From Zygnema cylindricum (taxonomy: Eukaryota; Streptophyta; Zygnematophyceae; Zygnematales; Zygnemataceae), in assembly GCA_037447655.1 (NCBI GenBank), contig JBBHKE010002754.1:1-64000 (forward strand): DNA of 64,000 nt, read 5' to 3'. A program made the translations under genes and the position numbers. A model generated the notes under the pieces. The model had not been told where the DNA came from. It did no database searches and saw only the letters and a program-made list of their open reading frames with translations. This document shows positions 33,501 through 46,200 of the stretch, one piece after another; position 1 is the stretch's first letter; each line of letters begins with the position of its first letter.

Positions 33501-35876
33501 CCACGTGTGCAAACACCTAACAAATTTTCATGCAAAACACTAATATAAAAACGAAAAATATTGATCAAAGACCATCACTGAAAATGCAAAACTGTGCTCT
33601 TGAATCCTACGGAAAGAAATGCAGAAATAGTCTTAAGTCCTGTGTTTATACAAATGGACTAGGTTAATGGTCTACTAACTAGTTAAAAAACTATGCTGAA
33701 GCGGACAGTCCACCGACAACATCAACAATGAGGTACTCTACATAAACTACAGCAATTTAACTAATACAAAACAGAAACTTAAAGAGAACTAATAAATTAA
33801 TGTGCATAATCCAAACTTGGTTTTCAAAAAGGTTCCACCAACACAAAAAATCCCTGCTCGACAAAGGCCTCCAAGTTGGCATTGTCAAAATATATATTTT
33901 TTTATTTCTTATGTAGCTCTGATAATGTTTATAGGACGATGCTGTTTAGTCTTTTACGTACAATTCATTCTGGTTTCTGATTTGTGTTCCGATCTATCTA
34001 TCTTGATAAGCTCCAAGATATCACACGCCCTAGTTAGTGATGCGTCTTGACTGGTCCGGACAAAAACCTTATGTTTGTCAACCAACAAATTTTCTCATAA
34101 GGTATTGAATGTACCGCCTATGGTGTATAGAGATAAAGAAGAGATGAAAAAACAACTTTGAAAAATGCGATGGAAAAAACCATCAAGGCACAAAGGGGTT
34201 CAAAAAACGAAAATAAAAACGCTTGAAGACTACAAAAGTCAAAGGAGATGAATGCAAAGAAAAAAAGTGAAAAAGACAAACCTAACTAGAATAAGTACCA
34301 AAACTAAAAAAATCTACCAAAGATGACTATAGACAGAGAGAGATTTATTTCTACTCCTTGGCTATAGTACATGACGCCCACAACCCCGCAGCTCTAACAA
34401 ACTAAAGTCAACACCTCGGAAGATCGTGGATGTGGACAGGATCCCTTGGTGGAATATTTGGGAGGCTCGGTCTGTCATCCTCCACCAAGCTTCGTCGCAG
34501 AAGGATCTAGGCTTGCCCTTGTTGAAGAGCCCTTAAGACACTTTGATGATTAAAAACAACATGAAGGCGCGAAGGAAGGACTCCTTGGAAAGCTGATTTC
34601 AAATGTTTTCTTGGCACAATTATGGAGAAAATCATCGAGAGACTTGTTCAAAGATCAAAAAAATTCTTCAGCAAATGGCACAAACTGGTCCGTTGGGTCT
34701 TGGTGAGCTTAATTCTTACCTTAGATGTCTTTGAGTCCTGGGCCGCCACACCCATATGTAGATTACTCTATTGACACACTAATTTTGATACTCAGTGTAA
34801 CTGTTCACCACAATAATTCAAAGTCTTCAGACTCCGCCTCACACGCGTAAATGAGAGTACTAAAGCTATCAAGAAACAACAACGGAAACCATTGCGGGCC
34901 CTCTTCGACGACCGCCCTGTGGGGTGAACTTGGGAAAGCCCTTGTTGGTGGGTCTTTGTCTGTATAAGGTTGGTGACAGCCACATTATATTGTTGAGATT
35001 TGAAATCTTTAGTTAGTAAATAGAGTAGACTTAGAATAGTTTCTAAAAAGTGGTATGTAAGACTTACCTTTATTAGTTTTACAGTAGACAAAGTACAATA
35101 GAGTGTATTGTACCTGTGCAAGTTTTAAGGAGTGACGTCGACACGCGTCACGCTGTAGACAATTGGAATCGCCAGATCACACGGACGGAATCTGATCCGG
35201 ATATCTCGGATAATATATGTTACGGCTATTTTTGGAGTCATACAGATATTCTGGAAGTATATGGTACGGAATATTTTTATGATCATTAAATAGAAACGTC
35301 CGGATATTTCGGAAGTGAATTATGATCATTGATTTTGAGAGACGTCGACGGACGTGATTCACCTGGGACCATATGTATGATTCACGTGGGACCACAAGTG
35401 ACGAGGAGTGATTTACGTGGGACCACAAAGTGACGAGGCGTGATTCACGTGGGACCACAACTGACGAAGCACTCAGGTGCTTGGTACTACACTACGACAG
35501 TCGGCTAGACTTTAGCGATCCCTGTGACTAAGCACCTGGAACATGTTGTACGGCTCGTTATCTGAAATATTTGAATAACAAAGTTTTGTAGTTTGGTGCA
35601 TTAAAATCTAGTGTTTTATTAATTAGTTTTATGGAAAATAATAATTAGGATTTTGGAGGTACTCTAGATAGAGTAAAGTACAGGTTGGATACTTTGTCGT
35701 TAGTCAGGATAGTTCCATAGCACGGTCACCCGAACTAGTGTGACCAGTAGATACTCACTGTGAGTATATATTCTAGGACTTAGCCAATTTTGTATTATCC
35801 AGTTTTGGGAAAATGATTTTCTAAGGGCAGATTTTGGAAAACTTCCAGAAATCATATCTTATGGTTTACTGAGTCA

Positions 35877-36333
35877 TTTAGGCTGCAATTTTGGGAATTG
35901 TCATTTTAGTGTATTGTGTATCACTGTGGCAAATTTGAAGCATATTGGCTTTCTGAGTCATGTTTTGTATCAGTTCAAAGTTGGATGTTGAGTAGGTAAT
36001 TTGATAGTTTATGTTGTTTTTCATGTCTAATTCCACTACTACTGCTTGTTCTCCGTCTGCAACGGTGGTTGTAGAACAATATATATCTAGTGTTCCATCT
36101 ATACGTTGCCTTTCACTACTCTCCCTTCTCGTTTTCGTGGTCTTTGTTGGCCCTAGAATATCATGAACATTAAGACCCTTTCTCCGAACAATAACCTCAA
36201 TTGTAGTGGATTGGTGGCAATGGAGGCCAACAAGGGGGCTAGTTAATGAAATTCCTCCTGTATAAGTCTTTCGCAAGAGAGATTTGAATATTTTCAGGGC
36301 CAAGTTCTTAGCTCTGCAACCGGATTTACTCAT
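35877..36333 (-). other. Right-arm copy of the unassigned 151-codon frame
   Basis: Mirror of 19543-19998 with one residue change. See that entry for the description and doubts. Confidence 0.2.
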
Positions 36334-37324
36334 TGTTACCGGCTAGAGCCCTCGCTAGATGGTAATTTGGTGATTCTAGAGAACGGTGGCTGTAGGTGTC
36401 ACTTATTTGTGAACGAATGGTGTGTCTCGAAGGCGGTCATACTCTTGATATTGTAACAGGAGAGCATCCTAAGGCCCTGCTTTTAGATTTGAGTATCCGA
36501 TCAGATTGATTTAAAGAAAAAAAGCTGGAAAGGTTTGGTGAGGTTTGACCAACTGTCTATCCTTGGCATTCCCTTTTAGGGACTTAACAGGTGGGAGCGG
36601 GAGCCTTTCCAGGTCATTGTAAAGTAGTTAATAAATTTTCGTGGGACCTTGGAGTTAGAAGTTAGAAAAAACTTGGTCTGCCGGCCTTGCAAGGCCTGGG
36701 CCAATAAAAATGTTCCATACCAACGGGTTTTGGCTAAAGGGTGAGAGGAACCTTGTTTCCACGAGAAGAAAAATGTTCCATACCAACGGGTTTTGGCTAA
36801 AGGGTGAGAGGAACATTGTTTCCACGAGGAGCAGCTGGGAGGCGGCTATCTGCTGAAACGATTCCAAGGGAATAATGGACTTTCAAATTCCCTCTCAGTA
36901 GAAAAAAACTGGAGAGGTTAGCGGTTTACCAGGTAGATACCCTGTAACACAGCCTCCCTCTCTTTTCGTGGGAAGTGGTCATTTTGGTCGCTTGGAGGGG
37001 AAATATATTGAAGTGACCGAAGAGATCGGTAAGAGAACGCTCGTTTCTAGCAAAGGATTTTCAATTTTGGAATTTCTATTTAACAGAAGGATCCCGTGTA
37101 CCCGGATTCATCCGTTTGGAAAGTCACTAGCATGAGGACCTCCCACAGCGGGAGGAATTAGTATTGGCAACACCATTGCGGGTGAAGGAGCCTAACGGTG
37201 TAGGAGGGACAAATGTGATTGTAGGTAAATAAGGGTCAATTTTAGAGAATTGCTATTCCTTCTGCTTGCGGGAAGTCCTGGTCCGGGACTGGATGCCACT
37301 AAAGGGACGTTTCCAATTTGGGGG

Positions 37325-37385
37325 AAACCCTAGTAAACCCTAAAAAACCCTAAAAAACCCTAGAAAACCCTAAAAAACCCTAAAA
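37325..37385. repeat. Telomere-like 10-bp repeat, right-arm copy
   Basis: AACCCTAAAA units on a 10-bp period, the mirror of 18491-18550. Confidence 0.8.
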
Positions 37386-37824
37386 GGTGGTCATTGGTTG
37401 CCATCAATAAGGTGGTTCCAAATATAAGAGCCATCTCAAAATCTCAGGGAAGAAATTTCTGGACTGGAACATAGTGTTATATTGTCGGGCGAGCGGATTT
37501 GGGCATCCGTACAGGTAGCGCCATCAAAGGAACATTTTCTGAGAGGATGATTGGCCGCCGAAGGCAGTAAGCGTGAAATTACGAAGAGTTAACCAACAAA
37601 GATTTAACCATCCTCCGTACAATCTATAAGAGAAGAAGTTGCAAAATCCGAATGAGAGCCTCCGAAAACTAAGAAGGACGTCATGACGTCATACGGGTGG
37701 AGAAATTCCTGGTGCAAGGAAATCCCACTTCCAGTCAAATAGTCGGTAAAAGGGCTTGAGGAGAAACCACGAGCACTCGAGGACTTTATTAATAAGAGAG
37801 CTACGTGCTCTTTTAAAGACATAC

Positions 37825-39522
37825 TTCTTCGTTAGATAGTTTTGGATTTCCTACCGCTAAAAATATGGCATACGGCGTGGAGTTTCGTGAGATGGTGAAG
37901 GGGTTAGCACCGAAGAATACAATCTTAGATCGGCGGGGATTAACGACCAGAATTGAGGAGATAGACATGAAGGTTTGTTTAAGTTTGGCCAAACTCCTTC
38001 TGGGAAAATCCCTAAGTGTCATTTTGGACACGTGGACTTTTGTCTCCAATGAGTCTTAATGTTACAATGAGTCTTAATGTTCTTTAACTGCCCAGTTCAA
38101 CAAATTCAGAATGGGATATTATAAATGTATATTCAAGGTTTTCCCCTTTTCGTAGAAGTCACACAACAAAAGCCATAAAAGAAAACTATAAGAACATGCT
38201 TGCATGACCAAGTGTGTCAAAACAAATGAAAATTGCAAGAAATCTTGTAAGGTATTTCAAAAGCTTTGCGAGAGCAAACGGTAAAGTGGAAATCCTTGGT
38301 ACCAGATGCAGTTACAAGGCGGTGGTCCACTTATGCCATGCTTGCTTCACTCTTATATTTTAAGAGCCCATTATGTACATTGATGATAATGATAACTACA
38401 ATTCCAATAAATGCCAAATTAAGCGAAGAGTCATAGACTGTAATCAAAAGAGGCGTCACTCTTTTGAAGCCTTTTATGGGTAGCGCAAAGAGTGTTGGAA
38501 GGAGAAACTTACGTGACATTGAGTTGGGTTCCAATTATAATAAACTCACTTTTTAAAGGATTGAAAAACGTGGTTGATGACATCTTGATTGGGAATGATG
38601 GGCATTTGACAATTCACCGAATTGCGTGCGAGATGGTTTCCGATTTTGAAATACGGTTTGGCACTCTTAAGCTTGCGACCCGCCCCATGAAAATGTTTAT
38701 TGCTTATGCATTTGATCTAAGGACAAAGAAACTTGTATTTTTGTCATCTTTAGAACAAGATAAAATGTGACAAGAAATACTAAATGTTTTGTTGGACAAG
38801 TATGACTCGAAGGTAAAAAATTCTCAATCTTCAGACGTTGGTGGCGAAGGTGGAATGTTGGAAATAGAGTACATGTCTATGGTGAAAGGGGTGGCTAAGG
38901 ATGATGAGGATGATGATGATGTTTTTATGACTCAAAAAACAATGCTAACGACGTCCTCCACGTCCAAAATAGAAGGTCCTCCAAAAAATCTGATCATGAA
39001 CTCATTCAAGATGAGTTCAAGGAGGATTTGCTCCATGAAATCCAACTCTACAAAGGACATCATATTTTAGAGCATTCCAAGAATGAGCCCGGGAACCCTT
39101 TGAAATGGTAGGCCGAAAAATGCCACTTGTTTCCAACATTTAGCTCTTTAGCTTGAATAGTTTTATCTATACTTGCTACTTCGGCTCCTTTGGAGCGGGT
39201 ATTTTCAGCTGCCGGCTAAATTGCCACGGTGAAACGAAACCTGCTTAGTCCGAAATCCATTGAAAATCTAGTTTTTTTAAAAGGACCTTGGAAAGCAACG
39301 GAGTCCCTTATCAATGTTCGTGATGAAAAAGGGAATGTGATTCAAAAGAAGGAAGTAATGACTATAATGTGGGAAATAAGGTTATTAGGAATGGAAAGCG
39401 GCCAAGGGAATCGGGAAAAGAAATTGGAGATTGGTGGAAATGTTCTGCCAAAAAAAAATAATGAAGTGGTAATTACCTTTTCTTTTTGTACATTTATAGA
39501 ATGTGCGGCTGAAATGTTTTAG
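37825..39522 (+). pseudogene. hAT-family transposase, degenerate (right arm)
   Basis: Mirror of 16198-18035, with the same landmarks on the plus strand: LDTWTFVSNES (about 38020-38053), FDLRTKKLVFLSSLEQDKM ending 38767, and the dimerisation domain LSPKSIENLVFLKGPW near 39240-39295. It lacks the 157 bp kept in the left arm and has an additional stop (TAA near 38360, GAA in the left arm). Both copies are dead, and the right one is the more damaged. Confidence 0.8.
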
Positions 39523-40289
39523 ATTTTGAGAGGGTGTAAATTAAAAAGGTAGGAATTTTAGAATTTGCATGATTTGAAATCGGTGATTTCGCAAAATTTA
39601 TAACATTGAATATTTGGGAATTGAATTTTTAAAATTCTGACATTGAAGATTTTTGGAGATTGTAGGAATTTTAGAATTTGCATGATTTAATCGGTGATTT
39701 CGGAAAATTTATAACATTGAATATTTGGGAATTGAATTTTTTAAATTCTGACATTGAAGATTTTGGGAGATTGAGATTTTGTAAATTTGGCTTTGGCAAT
39801 CTAGCAAATTGCCAAGTGTATGGTTAATTGATTATGTTTGTTTGTGAATTGAGGCATCGGAAACTTGTATGTTGATGCCTCTAAGCTGGACTACAAATAG
39901 GACTAGGAAATATGCCTTAAATAACGCCATGTACCGAATCAATGTATGTGGAATCTGCAATAATAGCGCATATTTGTCCAAATTTAAAATTTCAACTTAT
40001 GTATTTATTTTGCCCGACTTTATTGCTGATCGTTTCTAAAATGGACTGAAAATTGCATTTAAAAGTAAAAAAAACCAACACAGAAAAACTATGGAAGTGA
40101 TATGAGGGCATAAATAACCTTGCGAAAAAACTAACAGTCAAAAGGACATTTTGGAAGGGTATGGGAGCGTGATACCCATGTATAACCTCGCGAAATAAAT
40201 AAATAAAAAACAAAAATCGCGATTTCATCCCGAAATCGAGGGGGGAAGGTATCGGCGGGGCGTCCACGGAACAAACCGTACAGTTAAAT

Positions 40290-40485
40290 GTATCGTCCGT
40301 ACAGTTATCGCCGATACATATCGATATCGGTGTTATCGCGATGGAAAACCGATACTATCGGTCTTCTTTCGTCTAGAACACCGAAGTCGATATATCGTTC
40401 CGATATTTCGATTATCGGCAATTCAAAAAGAGGTACATATCGGTTTTTGGCTTATACTTGCCGATACAAAACACTAGGAAAATTG
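40290..40485. mobile_element. ATATCG-rich hAT-like MITE segment in the right arm
   Basis: Mirror of 15131-15330, ending CCGATACAAAACACTA. The two copies differ more than the neighbouring arm core does. Confidence 0.5.
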
Positions 40486-40730
40486 TAATCAAGCTGCTTA
40501 AAATCTATTTAATATCAGTTCGATACGGAACACTTATAAAATCATAGCTGCTTTGCACATTTTTGACCCCCCCAACCCCCCTTTTTCCAACCCCTTTCCT
40601 TGAAACGCTCAAAATGTTTAATTGTGATTAATCCTTGCGTACTCACCCTAACTAGAGTGTAGCTTCATCGAACGAAAACTGAGGCTGTTTTCAAAAATCC
40701 GTATTTTTCCGTACTATCTCGTACTACTAA

Positions 40731-41403
40731 TTTTGTTTTATTGTCAATGCGTCATTACAGAGGATCTTAACAATATTTTCCATTTGTACGAGAGTTAACT
40801 ATGGTGGATTGAACTTGGGTGTTCATCCGCGAAGCATTCGCGCCATCCGGTTCAATAATTGATTAGCCAACCCGCAACACGTGTCCTGATATTACGGAAT
40901 AACGTGGTACAGGCCATGTGGCTTTGGACACCCGTCCAGAATTTATCCGAAAATCGTTGACGAACTATACATGGCTGTCACGCTCTTTCCGCCATCCGTA
41001 CATATTCGTCAGTTTCTGCTCAAAGAGTCACGATCTCCGGTCGGCGCGCAATGAAATAGTACGCAAATGAAGATTTTAAGCTTTCAAATTAAAATTGGCT
41101 GGCTTTGAAAATCTTTGACTATTTTTAGCATCCGATCTTAGCTTACGTGGTAGCAACCAAATCAGGACACGTATACAGCACAGCTTATTTATACGGTTAT
41201 AGAGACTAATGATGGCCCCTCGCCAGAGGTGACAACTGGCTTCTAAAATCCGTACCTGGCCCGTGCCTGGACGGCCGCATCGGATCCGGAACCGATTCGG
41301 CTGCTAAATTTTGGGGGCATGCCGGATTTGGCCGGTTGATTACAAAAAAAAGAAAATAAACCCGAGTACGGCTGGATAAACTTTTTGAGGGTTTCGTAGG
41401 TAC
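40731..41403 (+). repeat. Dispersed repeat R670, copy bordering the right arm
   Basis: Direct copy of 30437-31115, starting TTTTGTTTTATTGTC immediately after the arm. The matching R290 half sits on the other side of the inverted repeat (14591-14868). Confidence 0.8.
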
Positions 41404-41409
41404 GTACTA

Positions 41410-41595
41410 CACCGTGAATCGTTATTAGCGTATAGAAATTATTAGAGTAAAGAAAAAATTAGCGTCATTCATTCTAATTTAGAACTAAGAGACGTGGCAG
41501 ATTGAAGTCCATGTAATTTATTTTATTTCGGGTATCATCGTCAAAATTTTGGGGTGCCGATATAGAGTACATAAGGCTATTAACGATTCACGGTG
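41410..41595 (-). mobile_element. 186-bp MITE, CACCGTGAATCG family
   Basis: Termini CACCGTGAATCGTTATTAG and CTATTAACGATTCACGGTG are flanked by TA at 41408-41409 and 41596-41597. The interior matches 13478-13676 and 29258-29460 in reverse orientation. Confidence 0.85.
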
Positions 41596-41597
41596 TA

Positions 41598-43151
41598 CCA
41601 CTACAGTGCTACAGTGTCCATGCTATCCAACATTATTGTACATTAGACCACTAAATTTGTACTTATTCGGGTACGTGTAGTCCACAGAAATCGAGTTTCG
41701 GTTAGCTCTTTTTTTTTCGTAAACGTGTAACGGGTACCGGGTAATTATTTTGGAGGGTCTATACTATATAACCCGCCCTGATTTCGTGTGTTCAGATATT
41801 GAAAAAATAAAAGTGTCGGTTTCTTGTATTTGAAATCTTGAATTTTGTGACCTCTGCCGCTCGCCCAAAATAGTACATCCAGTAAAGATGACCGTACATT
41901 TCAAGAAGCCTCCCGACGAAGCTTTGGACTTAAGCGAAAGGGCAAAGGATTTTTTTTTTTTTTTTTTTTTAAGCGATTGATGCCCAAAGATTACGGCGAA
42001 TGGTGCCATAGGGGATAGCGACAAAGCTACCAGAGACCTGTACGGCATGACATGTTCTTTGGCCAACACGTGGACATTCTACACTAAGCAATAACCGTAC
42101 ATGTCGGCGATTCAATAATTGCTTTTTATCTGTCGAATAAACGCCATGTGCTAAAAGCGCCAAAATGAAAGACACGTCGACGTTATTATTGTAGGTCACC
42201 AGAAAAGGTGGTCAGAAGGACAGCTCAATCGATCACAGTTGAGGATATTTTACATGTACATTAAAAATGGAAAATGTTTTGCTTCTGTTTATACGTTTCA
42301 GCGTTTAAACAATGAAAAGGTATCGTGGACTGTTTCACATTTTGAGAACAGCTTCAACAATCAATATTGATGTGCGATTCCAATCTGTACGGAATGTACC
42401 AGTTGAAGAGTCGTCAAGCGTGCGAGAGATCATGATAATAGAGGACACGTGTAAAAGTCCTGATTTTAGTCCAATCAAAGGGCGAGACCTTCCGGTTTTG
42501 TCACGAAATATCAGATCAATTGGTCGAATGATTTTTGTGAAGTTTTAGTAGTAATATTTTTTTGCGCTAAATTTATTAACGAAAAGGCTCGCTTTTAAAA
42601 ATAAAAATAGACATTTGTGATTAGGTGGAAAGGAAACAAATTTCAGCGTTCTAAAAAAATAAAAATGCTGGAGAAGTTAAGGGTCGGCGCAATTTCATTG
42701 GTTTCCAGTTTTGCTGAAAGTACAGGAGGAATAATACTTCATGTATACTTGTGACACGTGGCAGATTTCAGCTAAAGATAAACATTTCCGACCAGATAAA
42801 AATAATAAAACAATAAAATACTGTAATATTTAACGGGATTTTTTACTCGGCGGAATCCGCTGTACAAAACCGTAGCTCTATTCAAGCGTGCGAAGCGCCA
42901 GACCAATTTAAAGTTAAAATAAAAAAGTTATTTTTACATGTGAAGCCGACCTAAAGAAAGCGCCATTTCTTCGATCCCTCTGACACATTAAAATTTTTTG
43001 GCACCGCTGGCGAAATTGAATGAAACAGTTTCTTCTTTCTACAAAGACAAACCCTCAATTATTTTGAATAGCAGATGCTCTTGAGCTAGATCTGCCACGT
43101 GGCCCTTACTAAAAACCTTTCTTATCCTTCTGACGTGGCGAGTGGTTAGCC
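41598..43151. promoter_or_regulatory. Upstream region of gene 2, no gene recognised
   Basis: About 1.5 kb before the gene 2 start codon. Short frames (41764-42069 minus, 42312-42548 plus) have no recognisable domain. G-box words occur at 43095-43103 (CCACGTGGC) and near 42755 (ACACGTGGC), typical of plant promoters. No convincing TATA box was seen close to the ATG. Confidence 0.35.
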
Positions 43152-43248
43152 ATGGCTGCCGCCATCGTCTTCGCGACAGTGCTCATCTTGGCGTGCCACG
43201 TGGCACTCGTAATGGGAGACTACACCGGATCCATGCCGGAGCCCGACA
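43152..43248 (+). CDS. Gene 2, exon 1: signal peptide
   Basis: ATG at 43152 opens MAAAIVFATVLILACHVALV followed by MGDYTGSMPEPD, a textbook secretory signal with a hydrophobic core and a likely cleavage site near VMG. The donor GTAAGT (43249) leaves phase 1. The exon contains the 14-bp palindrome GTGCCACGTGGCAC (43193-43206). Confidence 0.75.
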
Positions 43249-46200
43249 GTAAGTTTCCCCCTCCTTTACGCTTCATCTTGGTTTGCTGTACATGTCTTCA
43301 CACGTGGGAAATAGGAATCTGATTCGCTCCTCTGCCTGGTCTGTCCGTACGGTTGTGCTGCAGAGTCGGCTCTGGAGGCGGTGAAGGCGGCCGTCGTGAA
43401 CAAGGAGAAGTTTCCGACAATCAGATGCGATGGAGTGATTTTTTGGTGCGCCAATTCCCGTCGCGTGTATCGCATGTGAGTGACGGTGGCTGCGTGCACT
43501 CTGTGTGCAGTGAATCCGCACGAATCGCACAGAATCCCGCACTGAATCCAGCACTGAATCCCGCACTGAATCTCGCACGAATCTCGCACTGAATCCCGCA
43601 CTGAATCCCGCACTGAATCTCGCACTGAATCCCGCACTGTAATATCGCATCAAATTTTTAGGGGGGGGGGAGAGGGAAGAGGGGAGAGGGAGAGGGGAGG
43701 GGGGTGGAGGGGAGGTGGGAGAGAGACTCAAAGGTCTCTATCAGCGACAATTGGGACGGGGGAGAAAACATGTCTTTGGGTTTACAAGAGAGGGGGGGAG
43801 GGAGGAGGGAATGAGGGATCTCATTCAACGACCAGTGAAGATGGGTGTTTAAGTTTACATCTGTACACCGAGAGTGAGGGCGGAGGGGATAAAACGAATG
43901 AATGATTTTTTGGAAGAGGGAGAGGGAGAGGGAGGGGGAAGGGAAGCGAAAGGTGGAGGTGATGAGGGAAGGTTAAGGGGAAGGAGAGTGGGATTGGGGT
44001 TAGAAGTGGATGAACGAAAGGGGAAGGGTGGGAATGAGAAAGAGCGATCTTGTTAAGAGAGGGAGGTAAAAAGGGGAAAGAGGAAAGGAGAAGGAAAGGG
44101 GAGGGAGAGAACACGAGATCTTGTTAGGAAGGAGTGAAAGAGGGGAACGAGGGAGAAATGGGCGCGTGTGGGAATAATTTATCCAATCAGAAGAGGGAGG
44201 GTAGGAGGTAGGGGAACGTGGGAGCTTGCTAGGGGAGGGAAGGGGTGAAGGATCGATGTAAGGCTCAATGTTCACAATGTAGCAACTATAGCATTGGAAG
44301 CAATAACATCTACATACATTACATCACATTGACTCAACATTGAGACACTTTGACTCAACATTGAGAAACATTTCGGAAAAATCTCACATTAATAAAATCC
44401 GAAATTACAATCTCTGCTCTTCTATATCATTATCTCTACTATTCCTCCATGTATTCTCAATTGCTTGATTAAGTATCCTACACAAAGATATGGTGTCTCT
44501 TGAATACTACAACAGCCATGCGCGGCACGTGAGAGCCTAGCCGCCACAAAACCTCCAAGAATATGCCACCTATCCATAATAGAACACTCTAAGTTTCTCT
44601 AGGACCGAATACATTGCCAAACGACAACCTAAACGAAAGTATTAGAAAATTCAAAATTACTATTGTACTAAAGTAGACGTATGACATTTCTAGAGGTGAA
44701 ACAAATCAACGTACGTGACGCGAAACAAACATGCAAGTTCCTTCGCGAAATTGTACGTGAAAGTACTTTTGTAAAATCATGTAGAAAGAACTAATGCTGC
44801 ACCAAACATGCAAATACTTTTGCGAAAGTGTACGTTAAAGTATTTTCGCAAAATCATGTTGAAAGTAATAATGCTTAATCAAACCGATCTCGCGCGCGCT
44901 CGATTCTTTCAATGAATTGCAACATCCCCCCTCTTCATTGAAGAATCGCTACCATCCCACCAAACCTAGTGTTGGTCTCCCTCTTAAATGCACATCAAAC
45001 ATCACCTTGGTAAGCATATCGGACGTTGCTTCCAAAGTCGATAAATAAAGAAATTCAAGTTCTCCAATCTCGTACAAAATGCCTTTGGATCCGTAAATGT
45101 TTAGTGCTTTTGTGAAAACAGGATTCTTCACAAAGGTCTTCGAGCTCATATTATCCGTACGAACTTGTAAACATCCAATCGAAATTCCAAGTTCACCCAT
45201 CATTTCTTTTATCCACATAGATGGTTTGCTTGCTTGACATGCCGTTATGTACTCGGCCTCGGTCGAACTTAATGCCATTGTCGGTTGGTGACGCAAACTC
45301 CACGAGTTTGCCGATCCACAAGCTCAATTGCGTATCTGTACGCGGAGTTTCTCGAATCAACATCCTCGCCCCAATTGGCGTTGCAACTTCGCATCGGAGA
45401 AAAAATAATGGGCATTGGAATTATCTTCACTAATTTTGTTATAAGAAATCCGATTCGCTTTCTTTCCTCTATTCTCTTGAGTACTCTTTCTAAAGTCTAT
45501 TTTTTTTTCCACATTTTGCTCCTCTTTGTCCGCATTTGGCAAAATCGATTTTGAACTCGACGATTTTTGACTTTCGGTCAAAATTTTGGAATTCCAATGA
45601 CATTACTTTGGAAATCGTTGTCAATGTCCAATTTCTCCGAACGTGAATCAACATTCAATTTTCCCTTCTTAAAATGGATTGCGGCTCATTCAAATCTGAA
45701 TCCTCAATGTTCGATAAATTGGCTATATCGTCCTCATAGGAATCTAGATTTTCCTTCAATTCGGCTGATTTCTTAATTACCGAATTTGAATCTTCATGAA
45801 AATTGACATTGCGAGATTTTTCCAGAATTCGGCGGATTGGATCAAACACATGGTAAATAATTCCTTTCGAGCTATAGCTCATGAAAATCCCGGGCCAACT
45901 CGCCGCAAATTTTCCCCCCCTTTTTACCTGATCCACATATACTCTAGCTTGATATCCCCAATTTGGAGATGGTAGAGTGTCGGTTTCTGCCCATATAATA
46001 ATTTGAATGGCGTTTCATCACCTAAAACTGAGGTTAGCCTCTGATTACAAATGTAATTAGCCGTGAGGATGGCATCTCCCCATTATGAGATATTTTGACC
46101 GGCCGAATGCATCATAGCCTTTCCCATTTATTGTAAATTTCTATTATTCCTTTTGGCTACTCCACTTGATTCCAAGGATTAAGGCAATGTGAATTGATGA

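Larger units (their letters stand above)
31765..40730. repeat. Right arm of the large inverted repeat, about 9.0 kb
   Basis: Reverse complement of 14869-22707. It is interrupted by about 1.5 kb of extra sequence (32010-33500) and lacks 157 bp present in the left arm. The outer end abuts repeat R670 at 40731 and the inner end lies about 90 bp from a TA-type TIR element. Confidence 0.9.
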
